From contig DBDA01000049.1 of NCBI GenBank assembly GCA_002293375.1, forward strand, positions 1 to 23,541: a stretch of 23,541 bases of DNA, written 5' to 3'. The notes beneath the pieces are model-generated. The model did no database searches, was not told the origin of the DNA, and saw only the letters and a program-made list of their open reading frames with translations. Below, in pieces: positions 16,655-23,450 of the stretch (within the stretch, counting starts at the first letter, position 1; each line of letters opens with the position of its first letter). The translations under genes were made by a program, and so were the position numbers. Source of the stretch: Odoribacter sp. UBA944. Lineage in GTDB: Bacteria > Bacteroidota > Bacteroidia > Bacteroidales > Marinifilaceae.

Positions 16655-17212
16655 TTATTTTATAAAGTACAACAATGTCAGTCCCGCCTTGGTCGGCCCC
16701 CAATAGCCCCGCTCTCTGGTGCGGATCTTGCTTCCGCAATCCGTACAGGGGTATTTGTCGTCTTTGAGGAGGGCGTATCCGGCCCCTACCGTCAGTTCCA
16801 GACTCCAACGGTCGCTGACCACCCACTGGTATCCGTAGGAGATCCCTCCTCCGTACAACGAGCCCTGGTAGCGGTAGTTACTCATGTTTTCGTTGAAAAA
16901 GAGACCGCCGACGTTGTAATCGACATAGAAGCCGTGGATGCCGAGAAAGTGCCCGTTGAATTTTTCACAGAACCAGTAGCGGAACTCCGGCTGGGCCATC
17001 CAGTGTTTTAAACGGTATTCGTCGAATTTCCAGGGATTGTAGTTTCCGGAAACATCCAATGTCCACCGATAACCTAAGCCAACTTCCACTCCGGCATTGA
17101 TCGTCGTGGTCACATCGTACAGCAGATTGGTTTTCACCGCCACCTTCTGTCCCTGCATGGATAAGCAGGAGAAACAGAGTAAAAAAGAGATCAGATAGTA
17201 TTTTGTACTCAT
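16655..17212 (-). CDS. DUF3575 outer-membrane-type protein
   Basis: 185 residues from the chosen Met at 17212. The frame is open to 17293, but the upstream part has no signal sequence, whereas the Met at 17212 begins a clean signal peptide (STKYYLISFLLCFSC, cleavage near MQG-QKVAV). The mature protein has alternating beta strands with aromatic belts (VKTNLLYDVTTTINAGVEVG, then KFNGHFLGIHGFYVDYN and GGISYGYQW) and ends in an aromatic strand GLTLLYFIK, as expected of a small outer-membrane beta barrel. A CTDC pair lies near the C-terminus. It is the first gene of the fimbrial operon. DUF3575 with DUF3868 often precede fimbrillin genes in this order of bacteria; the mechanism is unknown. Confidence 0.87.
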   Translation of the reverse strand: MSTKYYLISFLLCFSCLSMQGQKVAVKTNLLYDVTTTINAGVEVGLGYRWTLDVSGNYNPWKFDEYRLKHWMAQPEFRYWFCEKFNGHFLGIHGFYVDYNVGGLFFNENMSNYRYQGSLYGGGISYGYQWVVSDRWSLELTVGAGYALLKDDKYPCTDCGSKIRTRERGYWGPTKAGLTLLYFIK

Positions 17213-17248
17213 TCCTTTGGTTGTTAATCGGCTTACAAGCCTGATTTT

Positions 17249-17277
17249 CAAAATGTATAACGCCATTTGCATCCAAA
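17249..17277 (-). promoter_or_regulatory. Possible promoter of the fimbrial operon
   Basis: On the minus strand a TTTG (17277-17274) is followed 16 bp later by TACATTTTG (17257-17249), a near match to TAnnTTTG with one extra base. Spacing is shorter than the usual 19-21 bp, so this is weak. No inverted repeats suggesting an invertible promoter were found around it. Confidence 0.3.
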
Positions 17278-17321
17278 CGGTTCGTAAATGCAATATATTT
17301 TACAATTAATTACCGGACATT

Positions 17322-17351
17322 AAAAAAGGCTGCCGGGGTGCGGCAGCCTTT
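17322..17351 (-). terminator. Intrinsic terminator after the 53-aa gene
   Basis: A perfect 11-bp stem (17341-17351 with 17325-17335) encloses a 5-nt loop and is followed on the minus strand by a run of six T (17327-17322). It begins 4 bp beyond the stop of the 53-codon gene, ends the OmpA transcript, and separates it from the fimbrial operon promoter region. Confidence 0.9.
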
Positions 17352-17355
17352 GGGT

Positions 17356-17517
17356 TTATCCTCTGTCCAGGGAGTTTTCGTCCGGTTGGAGCAGGTCGAT
17401 CTCCGATCTCAATTCGTCGGTGATGACCGGTTTTTCACTCTTTCCCTTTTTCCGGGGAGTGTGGTTGCCGGATTTGCCGACTCTCTCTTTCCGGGGCGTT
17501 TTGCTCTTGCTTTTCAT
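17356..17517 (-). CDS. Small basic 53-aa protein, unknown function
   Basis: A 53-codon frame from ATG at 17517 to TAA at 17356. The N-terminal 29 residues are almost all Lys/Arg/Ser/Gly/Pro/Thr with a repeated TPRK motif (KTPRKERVGK, then HTPRKKGKS). The C-terminal half is acidic (ITDELRSEIDLLQPDENS). No family is recognised. Support for being real: it starts 15 bp after the OmpA-family stop with AAAGGG about 11 nt before the ATG, and an intrinsic terminator follows directly after its stop. It could be a nucleic-acid- or envelope-polymer-binding peptide, but nothing proves a role. Confidence 0.65.
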   Translation of the reverse strand: MKSKSKTPRKERVGKSGNHTPRKKGKSEKPVITDELRSEIDLLQPDENSLDRG

Positions 17518-17532
17518 GGCATGCTTTTCCCT

Positions 17533-18738
17533 TTATTTGACAAAACGCAGGGCGATATCCCGGTCTTCGGAACGCGCCTGATCTGATTCGGTCACGGCAT
17601 GTTTGGCATACTCTTCTCCGTATCCGTCTGTCCGGACAACCTGGTGTTCAACACCTTCCTGATCCAGCAGTTTTTCGATGGTTTTGGCCCGTTCTTTGGA
17701 GATCGCCAGGTTTACCTGCTCGGTCCCTACATGGTCTGCAAATCCGGCGATCCGTATCCTGGAATCTTTGTATGCTTTCAGGATCTCGGCAATGTTTTTT
17801 ACCTGCACCATCGAATGTCCCATCAATTTTTCGGAACTGTCGAACTCGAAACGGATGTTGTCGAAAACGAACCATTTTCCTTCCAGGTCTTTCGCTGTTG
17901 CATTTTTGTATTCATCCGAGTTCAGGAAACGGATCATCTTGTCTTCGATCCCCCCTGCAAATGCGTTCAGTTTTACCCCGTTCGGCAAGGTCAGTTCCAG
18001 GGCTTCCCGTTCAGCGGCCACTTTTTTGGCTACCGTTGTATCTACCGCAGTGACCGGGAGGATGGCGACATCGTGCGCTTTGCGATCCCGGCAGGATCTC
18101 CAGAGGAAGAGTAACAGCAGCAGCAACAGGATCAAAAGCAACCAGATGATCCAGCTTCTTCCTTTTTTGGATTTTTCCGTTTTTTTGGAATGATGCGTAC
18201 CACTCTTGTGTTCGACGGCACCCGACGATTTAAAAGCAGTGAATATACCTGCCGGTACCAACGTTTTGGAACAATCTTTTTGATTTTCCAATTCGGTAAA
18301 AATGGTGTGCATGCTCTGCTTTTCTTTGACCAATTGGCGCCCGAAAAATCCGGCTATAACCGGAGCCATCATGGAGACCAACCGGTTGGTGGCCGGTTTG
18401 GAGATACCGGTTTTAGTGGCTATCGCATCGGTAAAACCCGCTGCTTTATCGCCCAACAGGTGTTCCAGGAAGTTATCTCCCAGCGCCTGCTGTTCGGGAG
18501 CGACATTTTCCTGGGAGATATGCCCCACACCCGACAGGATGTCTAAGTTCCCGGCCTCTTTCCAGATGTTTTCCATTTCGGGGTTGTTCCCTTTTTTCCG
18601 GATCACCTCCAGAAACGAAGCGATAATGGTAGATACGGCCGTTGATACATTGACCTCCTTCTCTTCCAGCATAGCAGCGGATTTGGAGATCATTCCCCCC
18701 GGGAACAGGGATTGCAGAGAGTTAAAATATTTCATCAT
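17533..18738 (-). CDS. DUF937-transmembrane-OmpA family protein
   Basis: 401 residues. The first 150 or so residues are a DUF937-like helical domain (NVSTAVSTIIASFLEVIRKK, then TGISKPATNRLVSMMAPVIAGFFG). A Lys-rich linker (178-193) leads to a single leucine-rich membrane segment (about 195-213), then a stop-transfer RSCRDRK. The C-terminus (about 290-400) is an OmpA-type peptidoglycan-binding domain: FDNIRFEFDSSE, RIRIAGFADHVGTEQVNLAI, SKERAKTIEKLL, and EDRDIALRFVK. No signal peptide is present, so DUF937 should be cytoplasmic and OmpA periplasmic. Two consecutive Met codons could start it. It is followed by the 53-codon gene. The role is probably linking the inner membrane to the cell wall; the DUF937 function is unknown. 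Confidence 0.88.
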   Translation of the reverse strand: MMKYFNSLQSLFPGGMISKSAAMLEEKEVNVSTAVSTIIASFLEVIRKKGNNPEMENIWKEAGNLDILSGVGHISQENVAPEQQALGDNFLEHLLGDKAAGFTDAIATKTGISKPATNRLVSMMAPVIAGFFGRQLVKEKQSMHTIFTELENQKDCSKTLVPAGIFTAFKSSGAVEHKSGTHHSKKTEKSKKGRSWIIWLLLILLLLLLLFLWRSCRDRKAHDVAILPVTAVDTTVAKKVAAEREALELTLPNGVKLNAFAGGIEDKMIRFLNSDEYKNATAKDLEGKWFVFDNIRFEFDSSEKLMGHSMVQVKNIAEILKAYKDSRIRIAGFADHVGTEQVNLAISKERAKTIEKLLDQEGVEHQVVRTDGYGEEYAKHAVTESDQARSEDRDIALRFVK

Positions 18739-18878
18739 AACAAACTTGATTTAATTAAATTAATATCAATTTTTACATTCATCAGTTTGTAACGAAAAAA
18801 AACGGTATTGGGTTCCACAAAAGTCTGTTTTTCCCAAACGAAGGGGTAAATTTCTCAACTATTCTGTCTTAAAATTTG

Positions 18879-18886
18879 TATCTTCG
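18879..18886 (+). promoter_or_regulatory. Possible -7 box for the flavoprotein gene
   Basis: TATCTTCG matches TAnnTTTG with one mismatch and ends 17 bp before the start codon, giving a very short leader. No TTTG is found at the expected -33 distance, so the call is weak. Confidence 0.35.
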
Positions 18887-18903
18887 CAGAAAAACCACAC
18901 ACC

Positions 18904-19521
18904 ATGCATGTACTTTTACTGAACGGAAGCCCCAGAAGAGAAGGGAATACCTTTCTCGCCCTCTCTGAAATCGCCGGCGTACTGAAGACAACCGGTATCG
19001 AATCGGAAATCGTCTCTATCGGCACCAAACCGGTACAGGGATGTACCGCCTGCAGAAAGTGCTACGAACTCGACAGGTGCGTATTTCAGGATGATCTCTA
19101 TAATACGGTGCGGGAGAAGTTGCAAAAAGCGGACGGCCTGATCGTCGGTTCTCCGGTCTATTATGCAGGCCCGAACGGCTCGCTGTGCGCCCTGCTGGAC
19201 CGCATTTTCTATTCTTGCCCGGAGTTGCTGGAGTACAAGCCCGCCGCAGCGGTTGCGGTTTGCCGCCGCAGCGGCGGTACGGCGACCCTGGACCGGCTGA
19301 ACAAATACTTTACCATTCAGCACATGCCGGTGGTCCCTTCCCAGTATTGGACTTGTGCACACGGTTTGCAGCCCGGCGATGTGGCCCGGGATGCCGAAGG
19401 GTTGCAAACGATGCGGACGCTTGCCCGGAACATGGCGTGGCTTCTCAAAAACCTGCACTCCGGCACCGCACCCGCACCCGAAGCGGAAGAACCACGCGAA
19501 AGGACCAATTTTATCCGGTAA
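18904..19521 (+). CDS. Iron-sulfur flavoprotein / NADPH-dependent FMN reductase family
   Basis: 205 residues, cytoplasmic. The flavodoxin-like N-terminus VLLLNGSPRREGNTFLAL (3-20) carries the FMN phosphate loop. A compact cysteine motif Cys47-x2-Cys50-x2-Cys53-x5-Cys59 matches the [4Fe-4S] site of iron-sulfur flavoproteins. DGLIVGSPVYYAGPNG (about 92-107) is the second FMN-binding segment. The family transfers electrons from ferredoxin or NAD(P)H to various acceptors and may protect anaerobes from oxygen; the acceptor here is unknown. It stands alone, divergent from the OmpA operon, about 300 bp before nrdD. The C-terminal 20 residues are low-complexity (Ala/Pro/Glu). Confidence 0.9.
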   Translation: MHVLLLNGSPRREGNTFLALSEIAGVLKTTGIESEIVSIGTKPVQGCTACRKCYELDRCVFQDDLYNTVREKLQKADGLIVGSPVYYAGPNGSLCALLDRIFYSCPELLEYKPAAAVAVCRRSGGTATLDRLNKYFTIQHMPVVPSQYWTCAHGLQPGDVARDAEGLQTMRTLARNMAWLLKNLHSGTAPAPEAEEPRERTNFIR

Positions 19522-19705
19522 TCGTGATATGCACTTTCTTAGAAATAGAAAAGCGACATAGCTCATAAAAGAAGAATCTTTCCAATTTTGAACAAACGAC
19601 GCAATCTGAAAAATTAGAAAGTTTTCCATTTCAATAATTCAATCAGTTGATTTTCTTTGAGTTGTATTTTTTAGCAATTCAAATTGTTTTCTTTTTTGAA
19701 AATCC

Positions 19706-19738
19706 TTTGCAAGATTCTATTTTATTTCAATATATTTG
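19706..19738 (+). promoter_or_regulatory. Promoter of nrdDG
   Basis: TTTG at 19706-19709, a 21-bp spacer and TATATTTG at 19731-19738 match the Bacteroidota sigma factor consensus exactly. The start would be near 19745, giving a leader of about 75 nt that can form a small hairpin (19748-19754 with 19764-19770). The rest of the 297-bp gap after the flavoprotein gene is AT-rich and shows no gene. Confidence 0.75.
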
Positions 19739-19818
19739 TTCCGGAATCCGTTTGCTTCCAAAACAGACGGGCTTGGATCACTCAAAGAAGGAATTATTTT
19801 TATATAAGAGATTGAATT

Positions 19819-21903
19819 ATGGAGACTTTCATTGTCAAAAGGGATGGAAAAAGGGAGCCTTTTTCCATAGAGAAGATCAAAAATGCCATTGCAAAAGCGT
19901 TCCTTTCGGTCGGCAGTTTCGCCACCGATGATGTCATCGTCAACATCATGAGCCGGGTGAGCATCAAAAACGATACCACGGTGGAGGATATCCAAAATCA
20001 GGTAGAGATCGCCCTGATGGCAGAACGTTACTACGCAGTCGCCAAAGCCTATATGCTCTACCGCCAGCGGCATCTGGAAGACCGGGAGGTGCGGGACAAA
20101 CTCAAGTTCCTGATGGACTATTGCGATGCGAAAAACGCCGCTTCGGGAAGCAAATACGACGCCAACGCCAATGTGGAGAATAAAAACATGGCGACCCTGA
20201 TCGGAGAGTTGCCCAAGTCCAACTTTATCCGGCTCAACAGACGGCTGCTGACAGACAAGCTGAAGGAGATGTACGGCAAAGAGCTTTCGGACCGCTACAT
20301 CGATCTGTTGAACAACCACTACATCTACAAAAACGACGAAACCAGCCTGGCCAATTATTGCGCCAGCATTACCATGTACCCCTGGCTGATCAACGGAACG
20401 GCCCCGATCGGAGGCAATTCCAAAGCCCCGACCAACCTGAAATCGTTCTGCGGGGGCTTTATCAATATGGTGTTCATGGTCTCCAGCATGTTGAGCGGCG
20501 CTTGCGCCACTCCGGAGTTCCTGATGTACATGAACTATTTCATCGGGCTGGAGTTCGGGGAGGATTACTACCTGGATGCGGACAAAGTGGTGGACCTTTC
20601 CAAAAAACAACGGAGCCTGGACAAAGTGATTACGGACTATTTCGAGCAGATCGTCTACTCCATCAACCAACCGACGGGGGCCCGGAATTTCCAGGCGGTC
20701 TTCTGGAACATCTCTTACTATGACCGCTACTATTTTGAAAGCCTGTTCGGCAACTTCGTATTCCCCAACGGCAGCGCCCCCCATTGGGACTCCCTCAATT
20801 GGCTGCAAAAACGGTTTATGCGGTGGTTCAACGATGAACGTACCCGCTCCGTACTTACCTTCCCGGTGGAAACCATGGCCCTGCTGACGCAGGACGGAGA
20901 GCCGAAAGACAAGGAGTACGGGGATTTCACTGCAGAGATGTACGCCGCCGGACACTCCTTTTTCACGTACATCAGCGACAATGCCGATTCGCTCAGCAGT
21001 TGCTGCCGACTCCGGAACGAGATCCAGGACAACGGATTCAGTTATACGCTGGGGGCCGGAGGGGTCTCCACCGGATCTAAAAGCGTCCTGACCATCAACC
21101 TGAACCGTTGCATCCAGCACGCCGCCCGGAAAGGGGCCTCTTATCACTTCTTCCTGGAAGAGGTGGTCGACCTGGTACACAAGGTGCAACTGGCTTACAA
21201 TGAAAACCTGAAATACATGCAATCCGAAGGGATGTTGCCGCTCTTCGATGCCGGGTACATCAATATGGGCCGGCAATACCTCACTATTGGCGTCAACGGG
21301 TTGGTGGAAGCCGCCGAATTTCTCGGCATCGAGATCAGCGACAATCCCCGTTACGAAGCGTTCGTGGGCGAGGTGTTGGGCCTGATCGAGGAGGCCAACA
21401 AGCGGTACCGCACCAAAGAGGTGATGTTCAACTGCGAAATGATCCCGGCGGAGAATGTCGGCGTAAAACACGCCAAATGGGACAGGGAGGCCGGTTACAC
21501 CGCGAAACGGGATTGCTACAACAGCTATTTTTACATTGTAGAGGATGACACCCTGAACATTGTGGACAAGTTCCGGTTACACGGTAAACGTTATATCGAA
21601 CGGCTCACCGGCGGCTCCGCCCTGCACCTGAATCTGGAAGAACACCTGAGCAAGGAGCAGTACAAACAGTTGATCCGGATCGCCGCGAAGGAGGGCTGCA
21701 ACTATTTTACGTTCAACATTCCCAACACGGTGTGTAACCAATGCGGGCACATTGACAAGCGGAACCTGAAAAGCTGTCCGGCCTGCCAAAGCCGGGAGGT
21801 GGATTACCTGACCCGGATCATCGGTTATATGAAGCGGGTCAGCAATTTTTCGCAAAAAAGGCAGGAAGAGGCTGCCCGGAGGCATTATGCTACGGTTCAG
21901 TAG
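19819..21903 (+). CDS. nrdD: Anaerobic (class III) ribonucleoside-triphosphate reductase, catalytic subunit
   Basis: 694 residues; makes dNTPs from NTPs without oxygen, using a glycyl radical. An N-terminal ATP-cone (about 1-90: FIVKRDGKREPFSIEKIKNA) senses ATP/dATP. The ten-stranded barrel includes LKSFCGGFINMVFM (about 207-220), SSCCRLRNEI (393-402, likely thiyl Cys395/396) and GAGGVSTGSKSVLTINLNR. The C-terminus has a zinc site CNQC (639-642) and CPAC (653-656), then RIIGYMKRV with the radical Gly669. All expected elements are present, so it should be active. The start follows the near-consensus promoter. The end overlaps nrdG by 17 nt, implying co-translation with its activase. Confidence 0.97.
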   Translation: METFIVKRDGKREPFSIEKIKNAIAKAFLSVGSFATDDVIVNIMSRVSIKNDTTVEDIQNQVEIALMAERYYAVAKAYMLYRQRHLEDREVRDKLKFLMDYCDAKNAASGSKYDANANVENKNMATLIGELPKSNFIRLNRRLLTDKLKEMYGKELSDRYIDLLNNHYIYKNDETSLANYCASITMYPWLINGTAPIGGNSKAPTNLKSFCGGFINMVFMVSSMLSGACATPEFLMYMNYFIGLEFGEDYYLDADKVVDLSKKQRSLDKVITDYFEQIVYSINQPTGARNFQAVFWNISYYDRYYFESLFGNFVFPNGSAPHWDSLNWLQKRFMRWFNDERTRSVLTFPVETMALLTQDGEPKDKEYGDFTAEMYAAGHSFFTYISDNADSLSSCCRLRNEIQDNGFSYTLGAGGVSTGSKSVLTINLNRCIQHAARKGASYHFFLEEVVDLVHKVQLAYNENLKYMQSEGMLPLFDAGYINMGRQYLTIGVNGLVEAAEFLGIEISDNPRYEAFVGEVLGLIEEANKRYRTKEVMFNCEMIPAENVGVKHAKWDREAGYTAKRDCYNSYFYIVEDDTLNIVDKFRLHGKRYIERLTGGSALHLNLEEHLSKEQYKQLIRIAAKEGCNYFTFNIPNTVCNQCGHIDKRNLKSCPACQSREVDYLTRIIGYMKRVSNFSQKRQEEAARRHYATVQ

Positions 21904-22366
21904 TTTTGATATTGTCTTTCAGGAGATCCCCGGAGAGGTGACGCTGGCCGTTAATCTCTCCGGGTGTCCCAACCGTTGCCCAGGCTGCCACAGCCCGTGG
22001 CTGCAACAGGAGGCAGGCGAACCATTGAATGAGAAGAGCCTGGAGCTGCTCCTGAACCAATACGGAGAGGCTGTCAGTTGTGTCTGTTTTATGGGGGGAG
22101 ACGCCGACCCGGATTCTGTCGGCCGGTTGGCGGCTTTTGTTCACGCCCGGAGCGGGCACACCCTGAAAACAGGCTGGTATTCCGGAAAAAATCAACTCCC
22201 TCCCTCCCTCCCGCTCCACCACTTTGACTACCTTAAAACAGGCCCTTATATCGAACGGTTCGGCGGACTCGCCAGTCCCGCTACCAATCAGCGTTTCTAC
22301 GCTGTTGAAAACGGCCATCTGACCGACCAGACCCACCTGTTCCAGCGGCAAGCTACTCCTTTTTAA
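21887..22366 (+). CDS. nrdG: Anaerobic ribonucleotide reductase activating enzyme
   Basis: 159 residues, radical-SAM activase that generates the glycyl radical on NrdD. The cluster motif CPNRCPGC supplies Cys27, Cys31 and Cys34 (Cx3Cx2C). FMGGDADPDSV is the SAM-binding glycine-rich segment, and LKTGPYIERFGGLASPATNQR is split by the usual activase C-terminal features (KTGPYIE, then GSTNQR-like ATNQR). The length matches the short NrdG class. The start codon lies inside the nrdD 3' end. It converges with the ORF6N-like fragment, the two stops overlapping by 14 bp. Confidence 0.95.
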   Translation: MLRFSSFDIVFQEIPGEVTLAVNLSGCPNRCPGCHSPWLQQEAGEPLNEKSLELLLNQYGEAVSCVCFMGGDADPDSVGRLAAFVHARSGHTLKTGWYSGKNQLPPSLPLHHFDYLKTGPYIERFGGLASPATNQRFYAVENGHLTDQTHLFQRQATPF

Positions 22367-22736
22367 CCGTTCGTTTAACGGTGTGTTCAACAGATAACAG
22401 AGCTAAGTTCAGTTTGACTGTCGTTTCGGTTTCTGTGGTTTGCAGGTCGTTACAGAGAAGCTCCGAAAGGATCTCTCCGCTTGCATGCAACAGGGATTTT
22501 TGCGTTTCTTCGTCGTGTTGATGCAGTTGGGCTATGGTGCGGGCCAGTTCCTTAACTTGTGCAAAAGTTTCAATGATAGCAATGGCTGTTTCCGTAGCTA
22601 CAGGCGATTTGAGGGTCGTGGCCAACATGTATAAACCACGTTCACTGAACGCTTTAGGAGCATACTTCAAGTTATCGCCACGCTTAGGATCATTCAAGGT
22701 CGAAAAATTCGACCTTGAACCAATGGCCTCATCCAT
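22353..22736 (-). pseudogene. Truncated ORF6N/KilA-N-type protein (C-terminal part)
   Basis: 127 residues from the Met at 22736. The frame can be extended to a TTG at 22781 with no family-like sequence. The segment KYAPKAFSERGLYMLATTLK and IAIIETFAQVKELARTIAQL match the C-terminal half of Bacteroidales ORF6N-domain proteins, and the tail TETETTVKLNLALLSVEHTVKR is, split in the usual way, the family end. The N-terminal DNA-binding half (the conserved start with a V/I-R-G motif and an LAxLYxVET-like segment) is missing, and the sequence upstream is repeat-rich intergenic DNA. I therefore read it as a 5'-truncated remnant, although a short functional protein cannot be excluded. It runs opposite to nrdG and overlaps its end. 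Confidence 0.6.
22693..22719. repeat. Perfect 12-bp inverted repeat with 3-bp spacer
   Basis: TTCAAGGTCGAA (22693-22704), AAA, then its exact reverse complement (22708-22719). It lies inside the truncated ORF6N-like frame, close to its 5' end, and no T tract marks it as a terminator. It may be an operator-like dyad, a recombination site or chance within coding DNA. Confidence 0.7.
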
Positions 22737-22809
22737 AGACAAATACAGAAATTGTTTACAGGTGCAACTTAGGGGAAACAAGGCAAAAACAGAAGAGGGG
22801 ATGGGGAAT

Positions 22810-22851
22810 AACGAGAAGAGCTCTCAAATAACTTTGGTGAGAAATTTAAAT
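22810..22851 (-). repeat. 42-bp dispersed sequence, right copy
   Basis: On the minus strand it matches 143-184 at 39 of 42 positions. It lies about 70 bp upstream of the truncated ORF6N-like frame and 42 bp from the 11-bp repeat array. Confidence 0.8.
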
Positions 22852-22893
22852 GATCTGGTTTTTGGACTGCATCGTCCGGGCATTGCCTTTTGT

Positions 22894-23003
22894 GCCTTTG
22901 TGCAGCCTTTGTGCTGTCTTTATAATACCGTCGTTATACCGTCGTTATACCGTCTGTATACCGTCTGTATACCGTCGTTAGACCGTCTGTAGGCCGATAA
23001 TAA
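22894..23003 (+). repeat. 11-bp tandem repeat array, right (ten units)
   Basis: Ten adjoining 11-bp units. Two are GCCTTTGTGC plus A or T, one is GTCTTTATAAT, and six from 22927 to 22992 follow ACCGTC(G/T)(T/G)TA(T/G), of which two adjacent pairs are identical. The last, degenerate unit is GCCGATAATAA. The unbroken 11-bp register across different unit types shows the period is the conserved property. The CCGT core and phase are shared with the array at 551-605. Confidence 0.85.
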
Positions 23004-23266
23004 TCCAGTTATTAGAGTGTGTACTTCCGGGAGAGTTGTTTGGGGAAGAGATTTTCCGGAATACCGGTTTTGTGGTGCAATTTTACGAAATTGGTTGCAT
23101 TTTCGGAAGAGGGGACGGGTATTTTTTTTATGGGATGCTTATGGAACGTCGGGAAAATGGGGATTATTATTACAGTTTGGAAGCCCGAAGGGGTGTGAAA
23201 TTGCTTTTTAACAGTTCCGGCTTATTTTTTTTAGAAATTCGTTATGACATGTTAATCTTTTTTCCT

Positions 23267-23274
23267 TATTTTTG
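23267..23274 (+). promoter_or_regulatory. -7 box for the right-end secreted protein gene
   Basis: TATTTTTG matches TAnnTTTG exactly; a poor TTAT/TATG lies near the -33 position. It would give a leader of about 170 nt that contains a weak hairpin (23290-23306), a purine-rich AAGGAG at 23303-23308, a candidate upstream ORF and a strong 13-bp hairpin. Confidence 0.5.
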
Positions 23275-23329
23275 CGAGCGTTGAATTGCCCTTACCTATA
23301 ATAAGGAGCAGGAGAAACAAAAAAACACT

Positions 23330-23434
23330 ATGCTTTTGTTAAAATTAAAGCGCCATGATATAATCATACATGCTTGCCCAGCATGTATGATTTATAGTGT
23401 ATTAAGCAGAGAATCAACAACTAAATATGTCTAA
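23330..23434 (+). CDS. Candidate 34-codon leader ORF
   Basis: ATG at 23330, preceded by AAGGAGCAGGAG, runs to TAA at 23432-23434, ending 16 nt before the next start codon. It encodes a basic, hydrophobic peptide with a HACPAC segment that overlaps the hairpin at 23362-23392. There is no known family. It may be an upstream ORF controlling the secreted protein gene, or chance. Confidence 0.3.
   Translation: MLLLKLKRHDIIIHACPACMIYSVLSRESTTKYV
23362..23392 (+). promoter_or_regulatory. Strong hairpin in the leader of the last gene
   Basis: AATCATACATGCT (23362-23374) pairs perfectly with 23380-23392 around a TGCCC loop. No T tract follows, so it is not a simple terminator; it lies 58 nt before the start codon. 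Confidence 0.65.
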
Positions 23435-23450
23435 CTTAAATTTGAATTGA

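Larger units (their letters stand above)
22782..23450. other. Gene-poor intergenic stretch at the right end
   Basis: Between the truncated ORF6N-like frame and the partial secreted-protein gene I see no family-supported coding sequence. It holds the 42-bp dispersed sequence, the 11-bp periodic array (22894-23003), a promoter -7 box (23267-23274), a candidate 34-codon upstream ORF and a 13-bp hairpin. Open frames across 23017-23284 have no recognisable features and run through the promoter. Confidence 0.6.

Noticed and set aside
17213..17324. Invertible, phase-variable promoter upstream of the fimbrial operon
   Set aside because: I looked for flanking inverted repeats in the short leader and found none beyond a 4-5 bp stem; no invertase gene is nearby.
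19717..21471. 584-codon minus-strand open frame opposite nrdD
   Set aside because: It lies antisense to a fully motif-supported nrdD and has no family features; it is a side effect of nrdD codon use.
22362..22382. Hairpin ACCGTT/AACGGT between convergent nrdG and the ORF6N fragment as a terminator
   Set aside because: The stem is six pairs and no T tract follows it on either strand; the T run precedes it on the plus strand.
22894..23003. CRISPR array
   Set aside because: Units are 11 bp and contiguous with no spacers, and no cas genes are present.
23036..23284. 82-codon plus-strand frame before the last gene
   Set aside because: No homology-like features, aromatic-rich composition from AT-rich DNA, and it runs across the predicted promoter of the next gene.
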